This document shows positions 31,663 through 43,289 of a stretch of 64,000 bases of DNA, piece after piece. Every line of letters begins with the position of its first letter. Positions within the stretch are counted from its first letter, which is position 1. The position numbers and the translations under genes were made by a program. The stretch is from contig CM054140.1 in NCBI GenBank assembly GCA_028751875.1, positions 56,712,425 through 56,776,424 of the forward strand, given 5' to 3'. Source of the DNA: Rapana venosa (lineage: Eukaryota; Mollusca; Gastropoda; Neogastropoda; Muricidae). The notes under the pieces were generated by a model. The model saw nothing but the letters and a program-made list of their open reading frames with translations, searched no databases and was not told the origin of the DNA.

Positions 31663-32045
31663 GAGGAGGCAGTATAGCTAAGTTATTAGAGCACTGCCCT
31701 CACAATTTGACAACCCAGGTTTGAGCCACCACTGAGACACCCGTTCAAGGGGATTTTTCCCTTGGAGTTGACATCAGTACCAACTCCAATCCCCCTAAAA
31801 GATCTTCGGACGAGACTATGAACTGAGAAAATGCACTCAGAACATCTTGCACACATGTTAAAACCCATTTCGCCTTTCAGGCGAGTAGGCCACAGATGCC
31901 AGGGGAAAAAAAAAACAGATGAAAAAAGAGAAAAAGAAACCACATGCACTCTGGTGTCTTTTGAAGTTGGAATGCGGCCACCTTAAAGGTGGGCAAAAAC
32001 GGTCGCATATGCAACCTTGAAGCTCTAGCCAAGCAACCTAACAAA
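31663..32045 (+). mobile_element. SINE, diverged A-like head with family B end
   Basis: Contains GAGGCAGTATAGCTAAG, CGAGACTATGAACTGAG and the module GTTGGAATGCGGCCACC plus CTCTAGCCAAGCAACC. Confidence 0.7.
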
Positions 32046-32748
32046 AATACAACCATTAACAGAGGTCAGAAATTCAACACACAATCAATGTATCTGATTA
32101 TAACAGAGATGCTTTGAATCAACACTAAAAAAATTTAAAAAAAATAAATAAAATAAAATAAATAAATAAAAAACCCAACCCCACCAACAACTCTTTATCC
32201 CCACCATCTAAAAATACCAACCACGCAAACAAGAACATATAAAAAGATTCCTAAAAATTTGTGTTATAAAATTTTACGTATTCCCTACACGGCAGTGCCG
32301 GCTGAATGCAGACCTGCCAGTGACCACACGACCAATCCTATTCATTCACGATGTGTATTTAGCTCAACTGGCCACACAGGTCATTCAGTCCAGCAGGTGG
32401 ACAAAAAACTCGAACAGTCTTAGGTTCAATTCCACCCCAACACTCTCTCTCTCTCTCTCTTATATATCCCTAAGGGTGGGGACTGATTGTAAAAAAGCAC
32501 ATAGGTGCCTATTCATTATCCTCGAAATAAAAGAATTTGTCATTGTCATTGTCATTGTCAGGGCTGTCATCTCATCAAGAATTAAAGCCAAGGTTGAAAT
32601 TTACCACCTGCTTATAAATTTAAATACCTAGATTAAAAAGAAAAAAACAGCCCTCCACACACACACAGACACACACAAAACTTCAATCATCACATCACAG
32701 GACCAAAATCAAACCAAGTTTTTATTTTGGAAAAAAAAAAAGTCACAC
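32046..32748. other. Intron sequence with SINE remnants
   Basis: A family A-like end (AAAAAAGCACATAGGTGCC, ATTATCCTCGAAATAAAAG) at about 32480-32535; otherwise unique. Confidence 0.5.
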
Positions 32749-32865
32749 CGAAGTCAGATGTGCTGGGCCTGACTTGTCAGGTGCTTAACAGCAGCACCAC
32801 ACATTTTCGCTCATATGTCAGTACATGTAGTTGGTGTCTGAGCGTTCAAAGAAGAAGAATGAAAA
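32749..32865 (+). mobile_element. Repeat family F, copy 2
   Basis: Same core as at 5871 (GGCCTGACTTGTCAGG, TTTTCGCTCATATG, GTCTGAGCGTTC), ending in GAAGAAGAATG and an A-run. Confidence 0.6.
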
Positions 32866-33079
32866 AAAAAAAGTTCCCAAAACATTAAAAAGTGTTCCCT
32901 CCCCAATCTACACCGAGTTCACATTAAAATATAAAAAAATGACACGAAAAAAAACAACAAAAAACTTACCCCCCCCCCCCCCCCCCCCAGAGCAGACAAA
33001 ACAAACACTCTGAGAAAAGATTACAGCACAAACAACACACAGTTTTGTCGTTACAAAGGTAATACTGACAGACAAAACA

Positions 33080-33595
33080 AAACACACATACCATACACAC
33101 TCACACACCATACACACACACTCACACCATACACACACTCACACACACCATACACACACACTCTCACTCACCATACACACACACTCACACAGACCATACA
33201 CACACACTCACTCACACACACCATACATACACACTCCCACAGACACACCATACACATACACACTCACTCACACACACACACACACTCACTCACACACACC
33301 ATACACACACTCACTCACATACCACACACACACACCACACACACATCATACACACACACACACACACATTCACACCACACACACACTCACACACACACCA
33401 TACATACACACTCCCACAGACACACCATAAACACACACACTCACTCACTCACACACACCATACACACACACTCACACATACACACTCCCACACACACACA
33501 ATACACACACATACCATACACTCACACACACCATACACACACACACACTCACTCACACACCACACACACACCACACACACACACACAAACCATCA
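33080..33595 (+). repeat. (CA)n with CATACACACACTCACAC units
   Basis: About 500 bases of CA-rich higher-order repeat beside TUT exon 8. Confidence 0.95.
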
Positions 33596-33638
33596 AGGTC
33601 AAAAGAAATACATGTATGGCAAGAGAAGAAAACCTCAC

Positions 33639-33713
33639 CTGTGCTTTCAAAGCCTCATAATCCAGCTTTTCCTCCAATTTCAAAGGTGGCAGGCCTTTGC
33701 CTTCAGGTGGATT
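33639..33713 (-). CDS. TUT4/TUT7-like: TUT exon 8
   Basis: A 75-base exon (25 codons) reading NPPEGKGLPPLKLEEKLDYE then ALKAQ, between ATTTCAG and GTGAGG. Low conservation is expected at this loop between the central helices and the PAP-associated domain. Phase 0 in and out matches both neighbours. Confidence 0.75.
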
Positions 33714-33779
33714 CTGAAATCAGACAGCAACAAAAATAACAAAGGGTAGGTAAAAGTGGTAACGGCGAAGGTGTTTCCA

Positions 33780-34060
33780 TAATATATGTTATCATTGGGG
33801 AGCAAGGTGTCAGAGACATCAGCTTCTCCACAGGCCAGTATTTTCAAGGCGATGCCCATCTCCTCTCCCTCGCTGCTTTACCTTCCCTGACACTGAAGAG
33901 GGAAAGTACCCATTTACAGCTGGATGAACTGGGGGACTGTATTGAAGCCTAAGCAGCGCAAACAGTCACCCATCCACTTGGTAACCACACTCAATGCTGC
34001 TTGATCTTACCTTGAGGAAAGTGAGTACTCTGACAACAACTGAACTATCTTGTCCCCCCA
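33780..34060 (-). mobile_element. SINE family C, diverged
   Basis: The minus-strand head (GGGGACAAGATAGTTCAGTT) is near 34060. The body contains AGCAGCATTGAGTGTGG and the GGAAAGTAAAGCAGCGAGG-like block. Confidence 0.75.
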
Positions 34061-34461
34061 AAAGGGTAGAATGCACAATTAGTTATGTACAGCACACAGA
34101 TTTCAGTAATAATCACAGTATGAACAACACCAATTGCAATCAAATGCATGCACACTGTATGTTTGTCCGTCGTGTCTGACAATGACCTCCAAAACAGCAG
34201 AGGAGGCAGCTGCTGTTTTGGAAACTGGGTAGAAATTTGATTATAGTAGAGATGCCTTGACCACAGTACATCCCCACTCTCTCGGCCAAGTGGGCATAAG
34301 GACAGTCAGCGTTGGAGATGTTCTCCAAAGGCCAACCAGCCCCCAGGGCTGCAGCACATAAGGACTGTGCGAGTCAAGCCTCCTCGTCAGAGAACCATAG
34401 TCGATCACTGAAGACTAAGCTGTAAAGTGGAATTCACACACGCCATAACACATACGCCATA

Positions 34462-34745
34462 AGAGCAGCACATCTTGGTTTTTTTCCCCTGTCTGCATGT
34501 GTATTTGTTTCCCTATCACAGTGACTTTTGACAGGGACAACTCTTATCTCATTGCCGTGGGTTATCTTACATGAGCTGAATGCTTGTTGCACAGGGTACC
34601 TCGGTTTATTGTCTTGTTTGAAAGATGAGCATGTAGACTAGTACCACTCAAGGTCTAGTGGATGGGGGAAAAATTTGGGGTACAAATGAGGACTGAACCC
34701 ACATTTCTCGCTTTCTAAGCAGGTGAGTTTTAGTTACCTCTATCA
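34462..34745 (-). mobile_element. SINE family D, fragment
   Basis: The reverse complement shows ACAATAAACCGAGGTACC and AAATACACATGCAGACAGG. The 3' half is missing. Confidence 0.65.
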
Positions 34746-34796
34746 AACACAAATTCAACAAAGCAACCAATCATGTAACCAAAGACATAAAGGTAA

Positions 34797-35083
34797 AAGG
34801 TAAAGGAGTCCCATAACCTATAAGGTCGTAGGGGAGCGAGGCGTCAGAGACCTCGCTTCTCTAGGGCCAGCATATTGAGGGTGGCGCCCATCTCCTCTCC
34901 CTCGCTGCTTTACCTTCCCTGACCCTAAAGAGGGCAGGTACCCATTTACAGCTGGGTGAAATGGGGGAACTGTACTGAAGCCAAGGCGCGCAAACGGTTA
35001 CCCATCCAACTGGTAACCACGCTCGACGCTGCTTAACTTGGCTGGGGGAAAGCGAGTGCTCTGACCACTGAGCTATCCCGTCC
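34797..35083 (-). mobile_element. SINE family C, full-length
   Basis: Minus-strand head GGGACGGGATAGCTCAGTGG at 35083. It ends CCTTATAGGTTATGGGACTCC at about 34806; the best copy of this family. Confidence 0.82.
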
Positions 35084-35309
35084 CCAATCCCAAAATAATA
35101 ACAATTTTCTTTGGGCCTGAGGTTTCCCCACACCTCTGCTCTCAAGCCGTGTGAGAACAGCAGGGTAGGTAGTTCCACACTCGGTAGGGAGGGAGGGAGG
35201 GGTGAAAAAACCCCAACTGAAATGAGATGACAGAGAAAGAGAAAAACCTACAATGATGGGAGGATACAGGCCATTCAAACTGGTGAGTGATCATATCAGC
35301 CTGTTCTTC

Positions 35310-35612
35310 TTATGTTCTACCTGAGACTTTCCCCTCATATCTGTCCCTAATTTTCATCAGCATCCTTCACCTCCTTAGTGTGTTTGCGAGAGTGTGTGAG
35401 TGTGTGTGTGTGAGTGTGTGTGTGTGTGTGTGGTGTGTGTGTGTGTGTGTGTGGCGTGCGTGCGTGCGTACGTGCATGCGTGTGCATGGATTTGAAATAT
35501 GTTGTTCATTATGTTTAAGGAGAGTTGCATGCATGTAAATGATTTGAGTACAAGCGCTTCTATCTGTTTTTACAAGATTCAGCGCTATATAAATTCCAAA
35601 GATCATTATTAT
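35310..35612 (+). mobile_element. SINE family E
   Basis: ACTTTCCCCTCATATCTG, a (GT)n core, GGAGAGTTGCATGCATG, TTGAGTACAAGCGCTTC and the shared tail. It matches 47535-47780 along its length. Confidence 0.7.
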
Positions 35613-35769
35613 TATCATTCTCAAGGCATCCACACATTTAACAACCACACATGAGCACACCAACAATTACTGTGCACATGACAAAAACATATTACAAGTA
35701 TCTTCTTTAGAAAATCAAAATTATTGATAATGATAATAATCATGATGATTATGATAATATTGATAATAA

Positions 35770-35845
35770 CAACAATAACAACAACAAATGGAATTTATAT
35801 AGTGCTACATCTTGCGAAGACAAATCAAAGCGCTTGCATTCAACT
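35770..35845 (-). mobile_element. SINE tail fragment, reverse
   Basis: Reverse complement of the shared tail (AAGCGCTTTGATTTG, AAGATGTAGCACTATATAAA, TTCC). Confidence 0.55.
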
Positions 35846-36596
35846 TAAACTCTTACACAGTCATGCAAACCAATAATAGCTTAGATTAAACAAAATCAAA
35901 TGTGTATACACACACACACACAAACGGAAAGTTTGAAAACACATGTAAATGTGACTCAATAACTTTCAGAAAGAAAAAAAAGGCTTCCATATTATATACA
36001 TCTGGCTGAAAGCTGAAATAGAATCCAGAACATCAGAAGAATAGTTGAGTATTCTGCTTTACATAAAAGAGATTCTCTTCTTAGTGAGAATGATAACAGT
36101 GTGTTGTAATTTGAAATAACAGTTTTGCATCTGTAGATAAGCTTTGTGCAGTTCTGTTTCTGGATAAAACTGTTTTTAAGTCTGATTTCAACATTCATCA
36201 TCTTTGTGTATGCTGATTAGAAATTCCAATCCCCCACCCCACCCCCCAAAAAAAGGTTTTGGAAAAAAAAAATCTAACCCATTTTCAAGGAAAGAAATAA
36301 TGCATCCATTCAATCTTTTTCAAAAATATGTCTATGCTGCAGAAAAGTACCCCAAAATTACAACAAAACTGAAAGATAGAAAACAATTTTAATGACAATA
36401 AATATAATACAAATAATAACGCATGGAATTTATATAGTACTGAATCTTGTAAAGCAACAATTCCAAAAAACAAAACAGAACAATCAACTATAAAAAAATT
36501 TTTTTTTGAAAGAAAACCCAATATCTGAAGGTAAACACAAGTAAACATAAAGGACTAAATGAAAGTCAGGGAAACACACAAGCATCCACAACACAC
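35846..36596. other. Intron sequence, nothing recognised
   Basis: A/T-rich; a reversed SINE tail remnant at about 36420-36455. Confidence 0.55.
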
Positions 36597-36716
36597 CTGC
36601 AGTAAAGGGAGCAGACACAACACCGGCGGTTTCACTTGCTGCAGGAAATACACCACCATGATGTTGAAGGCGAATGCGGGCAGCATGCCTTCCTCTTGCC
36701 GATCCAAGTGACAGAT
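36597..36716 (-). CDS. TUT4/TUT7-like: TUT exon 7 (N-terminal PAP-associated region)
   Basis: A 120-base exon (40 codons). It reads ICHLDRQEEGMLPAFAFNIM and VVYFLQQVKPPVL, ending PLLQ. The LPAFAFNIMVVYFLQ block matches the helix of the family that follows the nucleotidyltransferase core. Acceptor GCCCAG, donor GTGTGT; phase 0 in and out. Confidence 0.92.
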
Positions 36717-36787
36717 CTGGGCACAGGACAAACCATTTTTTTCCATAAATAACGGACACATACACAGCACATAAAACACACAATGTT

Positions 36788-37118
36788 GTTGTTGTGCGTT
36801 CCCCAGCTTTACACCCTGGGGGTCACCCAGAACATGCCACACTCTGACTCACTCATCCCACCTGGGAATCACTGTGTGAGATAGGAAGTACACACCGGAT
36901 GAGAAGTTTGTGTGTATGACCTTTTTCAAGTTCCTCGCTACATAGGCAGCCATACTCCGACTTAATATTTTTTTCTCCTAACAAAGGAAAGTGCAGGTTT
37001 GTTATGTTAAGAGCTTGTCATGGCTCAAGGCAATCTCAACACAACGTTTTACAGCATAACATTTTAGTGTAGGCCTTGGCAATTAGCTGACATCAATAAC
37101 TGACACAGCTTTTGGCCT
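36788..37118 (-). mobile_element. Repeat family H, copy
   Basis: The reverse of 60253-60600: GGGGGTCACCCAGAACATGC near 36815 and CTGACACAGCTTTTGGCC near 37100. Confidence 0.65.
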
Positions 37119-37184
37119 GGGCCACACATGATATATAACTCCTTTTGAATTTCATATCCAAATAGCTCAGGGCTCAATACCTCA

Positions 37185-37500
37185 CAAAGGGGAGGAGGGA
37201 GAGAGAGATAGAGAGAGAGGGAGTAGAGGGGAGGGAGGGGAGGGGGAAGAAGAGAGAGGGAGGAGGGGGAGGAGAGACAGAGGGAGGGAGAGAGAGGGGG
37301 ATGGGGAAAGAGAGAGATGGGAAAATGAGGTGAGGAGAGAGGGAGGGAGGAGGAGAGAGAGAGGGACAGGGGAGAGGCTGAGAACAGTGAGACAGAGAGA
37401 AAGAAGGTGGTGACAAGAGAGAGAGACAGACAGAGAACAAAGAGAAAGAGAGAGAAAAGAGAGAAGACAGAGACAGAGGACAGACAGAGACAAAGACACA
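37185..37500 (+). repeat. (GA)n / GGAGG array
   Basis: Purine-rich low complexity; frames up to 167 codons here are artefacts. Confidence 0.95.
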
Positions 37501-37660
37501 TAAAAAATCCTGCGCTCGCTTGAAAATCAAAACACCTACGACAAAACACGGACAAAACCCAAAACATGAAAAAAACACCCCATCCCCCTAAAAACCAAAC
37601 AACCCCTAAGTATCATTCCTCAACATCACAATAGAATCCCATGGCCCCCTCAGGTCCGAC

Positions 37661-37860
37661 CTTTGCCCAAGTCCTCATGGTGATGCACAGAGGTTTGACC
37701 CGCGGGTCCGCCAACAGGTACAGCTGCAGCAGATGGCTGGTCAGCACGGCGGCTTGACCGTTGATGGTCAGCACCATCTTGCAGTCTGTCTGGCTGTCCC
37801 TCACTTCCACCACCGGGATCTTGGCACTGAAGTTGTTCTGAAGGTTGACGAAGTCTGGCG
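37661..37860 (-). CDS. TUT4/TUT7-like: TUT exon 6 (N-terminal NTase, continued)
   Basis: A 200-base exon starting PDFVNLQNNFSAKIPVVEVR and ending ITMRTWAK. KIPVVEV and DPRVKPL are conserved positions of the non-canonical poly(A)-polymerase fold. The donor is GTCGGA, weaker than the GTRAGT of most other exons. The reading frame stays open past it, so the border was set by phase and by the following exon (ICHLD). Confidence 0.9.
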
Positions 37861-38213
37861 CTGAAGACGACAACAACAAAAACCAAAAGAGAACTTAGGT
37901 GTGTGTGTGTGTGACCAAAAAAAGGGTTTGTGTTCAGTTGTGCGGGGTCATTATTGGAAAGACGTTTGTGTGTGTGTGTTTATCATTTGAAAAAATTTAA
38001 TCGAGGATAATGTAATAGCACTTAGGAGACAGTCAAATTTATTCGAGATGACAGATGCCATGCAAGACCTTTTGGAGCTGAATTTGATCTGTCCTGCCAC
38101 AATGCACCCGAAAAGCAGGAACAGGATTTGTTGGCGCAAGATGTTCCCGCGAACATGGGATGGTAAGCTATTAAGGTAGGTCGCAAGTAAGAGATTAAGT
38201 GTGTTAAGTGTAG

Positions 38214-38258
<45 letters not shown>

Positions 38259-38276
38259 GTGTTTTTTAATTTACAG

Positions 38277-38565
38277 GGGATGGGGTAGTTCAGTGGTCAG
38301 AACACTTGGCCCTCCTCAAGCTAAGGTTCAGCAGCACTGAACGTGGTTCCCTCATAGACAGGTGACTTGACTGTGGTGTGCCATGGCTTCAGTACGGTCC
38401 TCCTAGTTCACCCAGCTGTAAATGGGTACCTGCCCTCTACAGAGATAGGGGAAGGCAAAGCTGCAGGGGAGAGGAGATGGGAGCCGCTCTTAAGATGCTG
38501 GCCCCTGGAGAAGCTGAGGTCTCTGAATGCCTTGCTACCCAATGACGGCACAGGTTACTAAACAC
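38277..38565 (+). mobile_element. SINE family C, diverged
   Basis: Head GGGATGGGGTAGTTCAGTGG, body CACCCAGCTGTAAATGGG, and an end near GACGGCACAGGTTAC. Confidence 0.75.
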
Positions 38566-39004
38566 CACTCCTTTTTTAAAATTTTCAATTCGAATTTTTT
38601 TTTTAAAACAAAGAAAATAAAGAAAATAACACATATTCATCCATTTATAGACATCTACAAACTAAAAATTAATGTATAGAGCCATGGACTGATTAAATTT
38701 TTTTTTTTTAAAGTGCATGGATAATGAAGCAATAAAAGTGTGGGGTGTTTGAACACCACGGGCAAGACTTAACTTTATTTTATCATTTGAAGAAAGAAAG
38801 TAATACTGATATGGAGCAAAATGTCAGTAACTTGATCACTGAAATGTCAGTAACTTGATCACTGAACGCATGATCTAACAGAAACCGACATCACTGATTA
38901 AGACACAAGTAAAGGAATTGTTTTTGAAGAGATATTTTTCGCCCCTAGAGTTAATTCAATCCTAACTCTATTCACTATCAACAACTCCTTCAGATGAGAA
39001 TATA

Positions 39005-39345
39005 AGAAGATGGCAGGGCGGTTAAGATGTTCACCTGCCTAACAAATAAACCATGAGGTTCTGGGTTCGATTCTCAGCCTTGCTCTTTCTTCCCAGTTTC
39101 ATGAGAAAAAAAAATCAAATGAGACTACTTGGCCAAAAATGTATGCAGAACATCTTGTGCAGACATTACAAACCTGTTTTGCCTTTTGGAAGAGTAGACC
39201 AATGCGTGCCGGTAGGTACGGATGACAAAAATCTTTTTAAAATGCAAGCACACAGGTACAGTGTTTAGACACCATCCTTAAATGCTGCTATGTGAGGAAG
39301 GGGGGGGGGGGAGTGGTTGTGCATGCTAAAATATCATCATCAACG
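39005..39345 (+). mobile_element. SINE family B, diverged
   Basis: Head GATGGCAGGGCGGTTAAG and GTTCTGGGTTCGATTC. The body is diverged. Confidence 0.7.
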
Positions 39346-39538
39346 ATCCTCAAAGCTTTAAGTAACAAGGAGAAGAAAAAAAAACCCATGGCATTTTTCT
39401 CTGCATGAAATCCAACGCTACTCTACCTGATGAAAAATAAACGCATCACGCTTTCAAGCGACATTCCCACCCACCACCACCATCACCCACCACCACCACC
39501 AAAAAGCAAAAAAAAAACACCCCTCAAGGTCCCATTAC

Positions 39539-39679
39539 CTCCATGCATCTGCAGAATCTTCAAGACGTTCATCAGCAAAGCAGGAGCCGGGCCGGGCCCT
39601 GACACATCGACGTTGACATCGCTGTCCTTCAACCCCACACCTGTCAGCGACGACCCGTACATCTGCAGCTTTATGTCGT
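39539..39679 (-). CDS. TUT4/TUT7-like: TUT exon 5 (inactive nucleotidyltransferase core)
   Basis: A 141-base exon carrying LQMYGSSLTGVGLKDSDVNV. The GSS signature of the Pol-beta-type fold is intact. The metal-binding pair reads Asp296-Val-Asn298 where active enzymes have Asp-x-Asp, so this is the pseudo-catalytic N-terminal domain known in TUT4/TUT7. Donor GTAATG; phase 1 in, 1 out. Confidence 0.92.
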
Positions 39680-39778
39680 CTGTCGCAACCACAACAACAC
39701 GGCTCAAGGTTACGCTCCCCTCCACAAATGCATTTCGTTTTCGATACTTTAAAAAAAAAAATATATATATATATATAA

Positions 39779-40172
39779 AAAGGAGGAATATCCTAGTGGT
39801 TAAAGCAATCTGACAACCCAGATGTGAGTCACCACTGAGGCACCCCCCCTTTGAGGGGATTTTTTTTTCTTTGTGGAGTTATCATCAGTGCTGACTTCAG
39901 TCCCCCTGAAAGTCCTTTGGATGAGGCTTTAAACTGAGGTCCTGTGTGCAAATCTTGTGCATGTGTTAAACTAACCTGTTCAGCTTTTCAGAAGACTAGG
40001 CTAATGTGGGCATGTAGGAATGGATGACAATTTTGTGTGTGTGTGGAAAACCCGCATGCACAATGGTATCATGTTTAGGGATCATTCTCAGTCAGATGGT
40101 GAGTAAACACAGTTACATATGTAAAATGTCACCATTGGCTGAACCTCACAACTCGTGAGGAAAAGAAAAACC
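39779..40172 (+). mobile_element. SINE, diverged A-like head with family B end
   Basis: Head AGGAATATCCTAGTGGTTAA, body TTTAAACTGAGGTCCTGTG, and an end that is partly recognisable (TGGCTGAACCTCACAAC). Confidence 0.65.
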
Positions 40173-40868
40173 TTGGGGGCCTTTATGTGAAAACAACATT
40201 AAAAAGATTTTTTTTAAATGAATGACTTTCAAACGCATCTTGTGTGTTTTGGAAAACAAATACGCAAGCCAAAACATCTTTCAACAAAAATCCATACTTG
40301 GGAAACACACTTTGGGGTGGAAAATACAGCGATAGCAGCTTCGTTCTTCTGTACATATATACCATTCATTACCCTTTAGTCGAAGTTTTTTTTCTAACAA
40401 AAATTCTGAATAAAAGACAAAGTAATACATAACACATTAACGGAGTTTGTAGGGGTTTGGTTACTGTTTCTACTTTTTGAAATAAGATTTTAAAATTTGT
40501 CTTTTAAATTTAAAACCCACCACAACTAAAGAAAAATTCACCTTAAGAAAACTACTTAACTTCAACAACAACAAAATCACAATTTTATCTTTACGCAGAC
40601 CAAAAAAACATCTTGCGTCTGCCCCCTTTGTGTCTATCCCACAGCCCCCATGGGGTACCACTAAAGATTTTGCAACCACCTTCCTCCACTCTCCACAGTC
40701 TTCTACTTTCTGTAGCAAATCGTTCCACTTAAGGCCTTGAATGGCCCAAAAAATCTACAATTAAAATTTTTTTAAAACCACCCCAAAAAACCACCACACA
40801 CACACACAAAAGGAGCTAGCTGATGGAAGACTGAAAAAAAACCTAGTTGACTCAAATCAACACCTCAC
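40173..40868. other. Intron between TUT exons 4 and 5, nothing recognised
   Basis: A/T-rich unique sequence with short CA runs. Confidence 0.55.
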
Positions 40869-41043
40869 CTCTAAACTTCTGGATGCAGTCTTGTAATCGG
40901 TGAAAAGCCTGGCGCCGTAACTCCAGCTCCGACGGCGTCAGACCTTGCTGCTGGCAGATGGTATGGACAATGTGGTCCAGGGCTGCCATCTGCTGAGTGC
41001 TGGGAGGAGGGATGTTCTCCAGGATACCTTCCATGTCCAGCGC
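40869..41043 (-). CDS. TUT4/TUT7-like: TUT exon 4 (helical lead-in to N-terminal NTase)
   Basis: A 175-base exon from GTTCAG to GTGAGG. It reads ALDMEGILENIPPPSTQQ and continues to ELRRQAFHRLQDCIQKFR. The amphipathic helices match the lead-in to the N-terminal nucleotidyltransferase fold. Phase 0 in, 1 out; the split codon with exon 5 encodes Asp. Confidence 0.85.
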
Positions 41044-41104
41044 CTGAACGACAAGTTTCGTAGAGCGAAAAGCTTTAGCGCTTTGTTGTTGTTGTTCTGT
41101 TGTT

Positions 41105-41640
41105 GTTTGGCAGTGCAAATGTCTGTTGTGGTGTGGTGTGATGGTTGGGGGTGGTGGTGGTGGTGGGGTGAAGTTGTGGAGGGGTGGGTGAGGATATGAA
41201 GGGAGGGAGGGGGGGTGTTGTGGTTGTGGGTGTGGTGTGTGTGTTGGTTGTTGTTGCAGTGCGGTATATAATTTGGTGCAATGCAATGCAGTGCAGTGTA
41301 GTGTAGTTTAGCATAGAGTAGTGTAGTTTAGTGCAGTGCAGTATAGTGCAGTGTAGTTTAGCATAGAGTAGTGTAGTTTAGTGCAGTGCAGTGCAGTGAA
41401 GTACAGTGTAGAGTAGTGTAGTACACTGCAGTGCAGTGCAGTGTAGTGTAGTGTAGTGACGTGAAGTTTTGCATAGGGTAGGGTAGTGTAGTGTAGTGAG
41501 TGTAGTGCAGTGCAGTGTAGTGTAGTGTAGTTTAGGGTAGTGCAGTGTAGTGCAGTGCAGTGAAGTACAGTGTAGTGTAGTGCAGTATAATGTGGTGCAC
41601 TGCAATGCAAGACAACAGTGTAGTGCTTATGCTGTACTTC
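41105..41640 (+). repeat. (GTAGT)n / (GCAGT)n pentanucleotide array
   Basis: GTGTAGTGTAGT and GCAGTGCAGT units after a GGTGG-rich lead, just upstream of TUT exon 4. It resembles the SINE-D tail expansions. Confidence 0.92.
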
Positions 41641-42028
41641 ATTGCACTCCATAGCATTATGTTTATTATAATGCATTGCACTCCCTTGTACTGTAACGCT
41701 CTTCATGATCATGACAAATTTCGACATGTTTTTCAAGTTCTTCTCATCAAAGTGAACTGCTCTGTTCGACTGCTCTGGATCAGAAACGATCGTCACGCTT
41801 TGTACAAACACCCTTGCACAGGAATCTGAGATTTAGATTTTTTTTCTTTTGCACCTAGGTATGGCACCATAATGACATTATATGCTATAAAAAAAAAAAC
41901 CAACTGCTGCGGTGGTCTACTGCTTAGAAAAGAACCAATCTGAAGATATTTTGCTGGTCTCTCTGTGTGTGTTTTGCTAGAACTAAGGTATGCTTATGAC
42001 CCGACTCTTAACTGCCTCTCAATATTAT

Positions 42029-42135
42029 AAGGAAATCATCCCTGAAGTCGGAATGCGACTACCTTAATGGTGGGGTTAAAAACGGTCGCATACTTCACCA
42101 ATGGTGAACCTCGGAGCTCTAGCCAAGAAACATAA
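42029..42135 (+). mobile_element. Isolated SINE 3' module
   Basis: Only the end module: GAAGTCGGAATGCGACTACC, AAAACGGTCGCATAC, TGAACCTCGGAGCTCTAGCC. Similar solo copies occur near 10605, 26380, 44310, 45437 and 60088. Confidence 0.65.
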
Positions 42136-42222
42136 AAAAATACAACAAAACTAAATAAAATAACAGAAATTATCACTATGTCTACAATATAAAAACTCTT
42201 TTATATATTATCATTTAGCTCA

Positions 42223-42640
42223 GGGGGCAGGATACCCTGGTGGTTGGAGTGTTGAGCTCACAATCTGATGGCTCAGGTTTGAGTCACCACTGAGACACCC
42301 CTTCGGGGGGGTTGGGGGTTGGGGTGGGGGAGGGCGGAGGGGAGGTTTCGTCCCGGGGCTTACACAGTACTGACTCCACTCCTTTGAAAATCCTTCGGTG
42401 AGACTATAAAGAAACATACAACGCATCCAAAATATCTTGCACATGCTGAAATCCATTCCACCATTTAAAAGGGTAGGTCAATGCATGTAGTTAGGAATGG
42501 ACAACAAAATTTTCTTTTAAAACGCATACACGCTGTTGTCATGTTTAGAGATTATCCCTCGAGACGGAATGTGGCTACCTTAACGGTGAACAAAACCAGC
42601 TGCATACGCAAAATCTCACCATTGGTGAACCTCAATTCTG
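42223..42640 (+). mobile_element. SINE, diverged A-like head with family B end
   Basis: Head GGGGGCAGGATACCCTGGTG, a G-rich insertion at about 42305-42345, then the body and module (GACGGAATGTGGCTACC). Confidence 0.65.
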
Positions 42641-42732
42641 CCCAACAAAACAATACAAACCCCCCCAAAAATCTAACTAAAATGTCTTAAAATCCGATTT
42701 GAACATTTCATTAACAGATTTACAAAAAGCCA

Positions 42733-43141
42733 CTGCAATGATTTCTTCCTTGGCAGGATTCTGTTCACGATTGCTAGGAAAGAGGTCATTACTGTTACTG
42801 TCAATTACAGTGTAATAGAAACCTCTCTGTCCTAGGCTTAAACTAGTATCTGTCAGCACAGTTTTTCTTAAACAACCCTTACAACTGGGAAAGATGTGGG
42901 GGAAAAAAGCAAGGAAGATTACTCATTAGGGCCTACTGAGTTAATATACTGTCATAACTCGGTGCTACCACCCCCCCTTTTTTTTAATCTTCCTCTTTTT
43001 TGTTGTTGATGCTTACACATACTAGTTTAGCCTAGGAGAGAGAGGTTTCTATTACGCTGTAATTGACGGTACAGTAACAGTAACAACTTCTTTCCCTGAG
43101 CAATCATGAGCAGAATCCTGCCAAGGAAGAAATCATTGCAG
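42733..43141. mobile_element. Fold-back element with about 115-base inverted arms
   Basis: The left arm at 42733-42848 starts CTGCAATGATTTCTTCC and ends AACTAGTA. The right arm, 43020-43141, is its imperfect reverse complement. About 170 bases separate them. No coding sequence; a snap-back transposon is the likely origin. Confidence 0.75.
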
Positions 43142-43289
43142 AGGCTTATATGACATGCACTAATTGTACATTGCACAGGGGTTCTTAACTTTTTTAAATT
43201 TTATTTTATTTTTTTATTCATTGGAACGACCTGTACTGAGATTTCTAGTCATGGCCATGTAGTTGGGGAAAAGGTCTTGCTTTGTAAAA

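Noticed and set aside
34982..35083. A tRNA gene with GGGACGGGATAGCTCAGTGG
   Set aside because: Head of SINE family C; same body in four other places.
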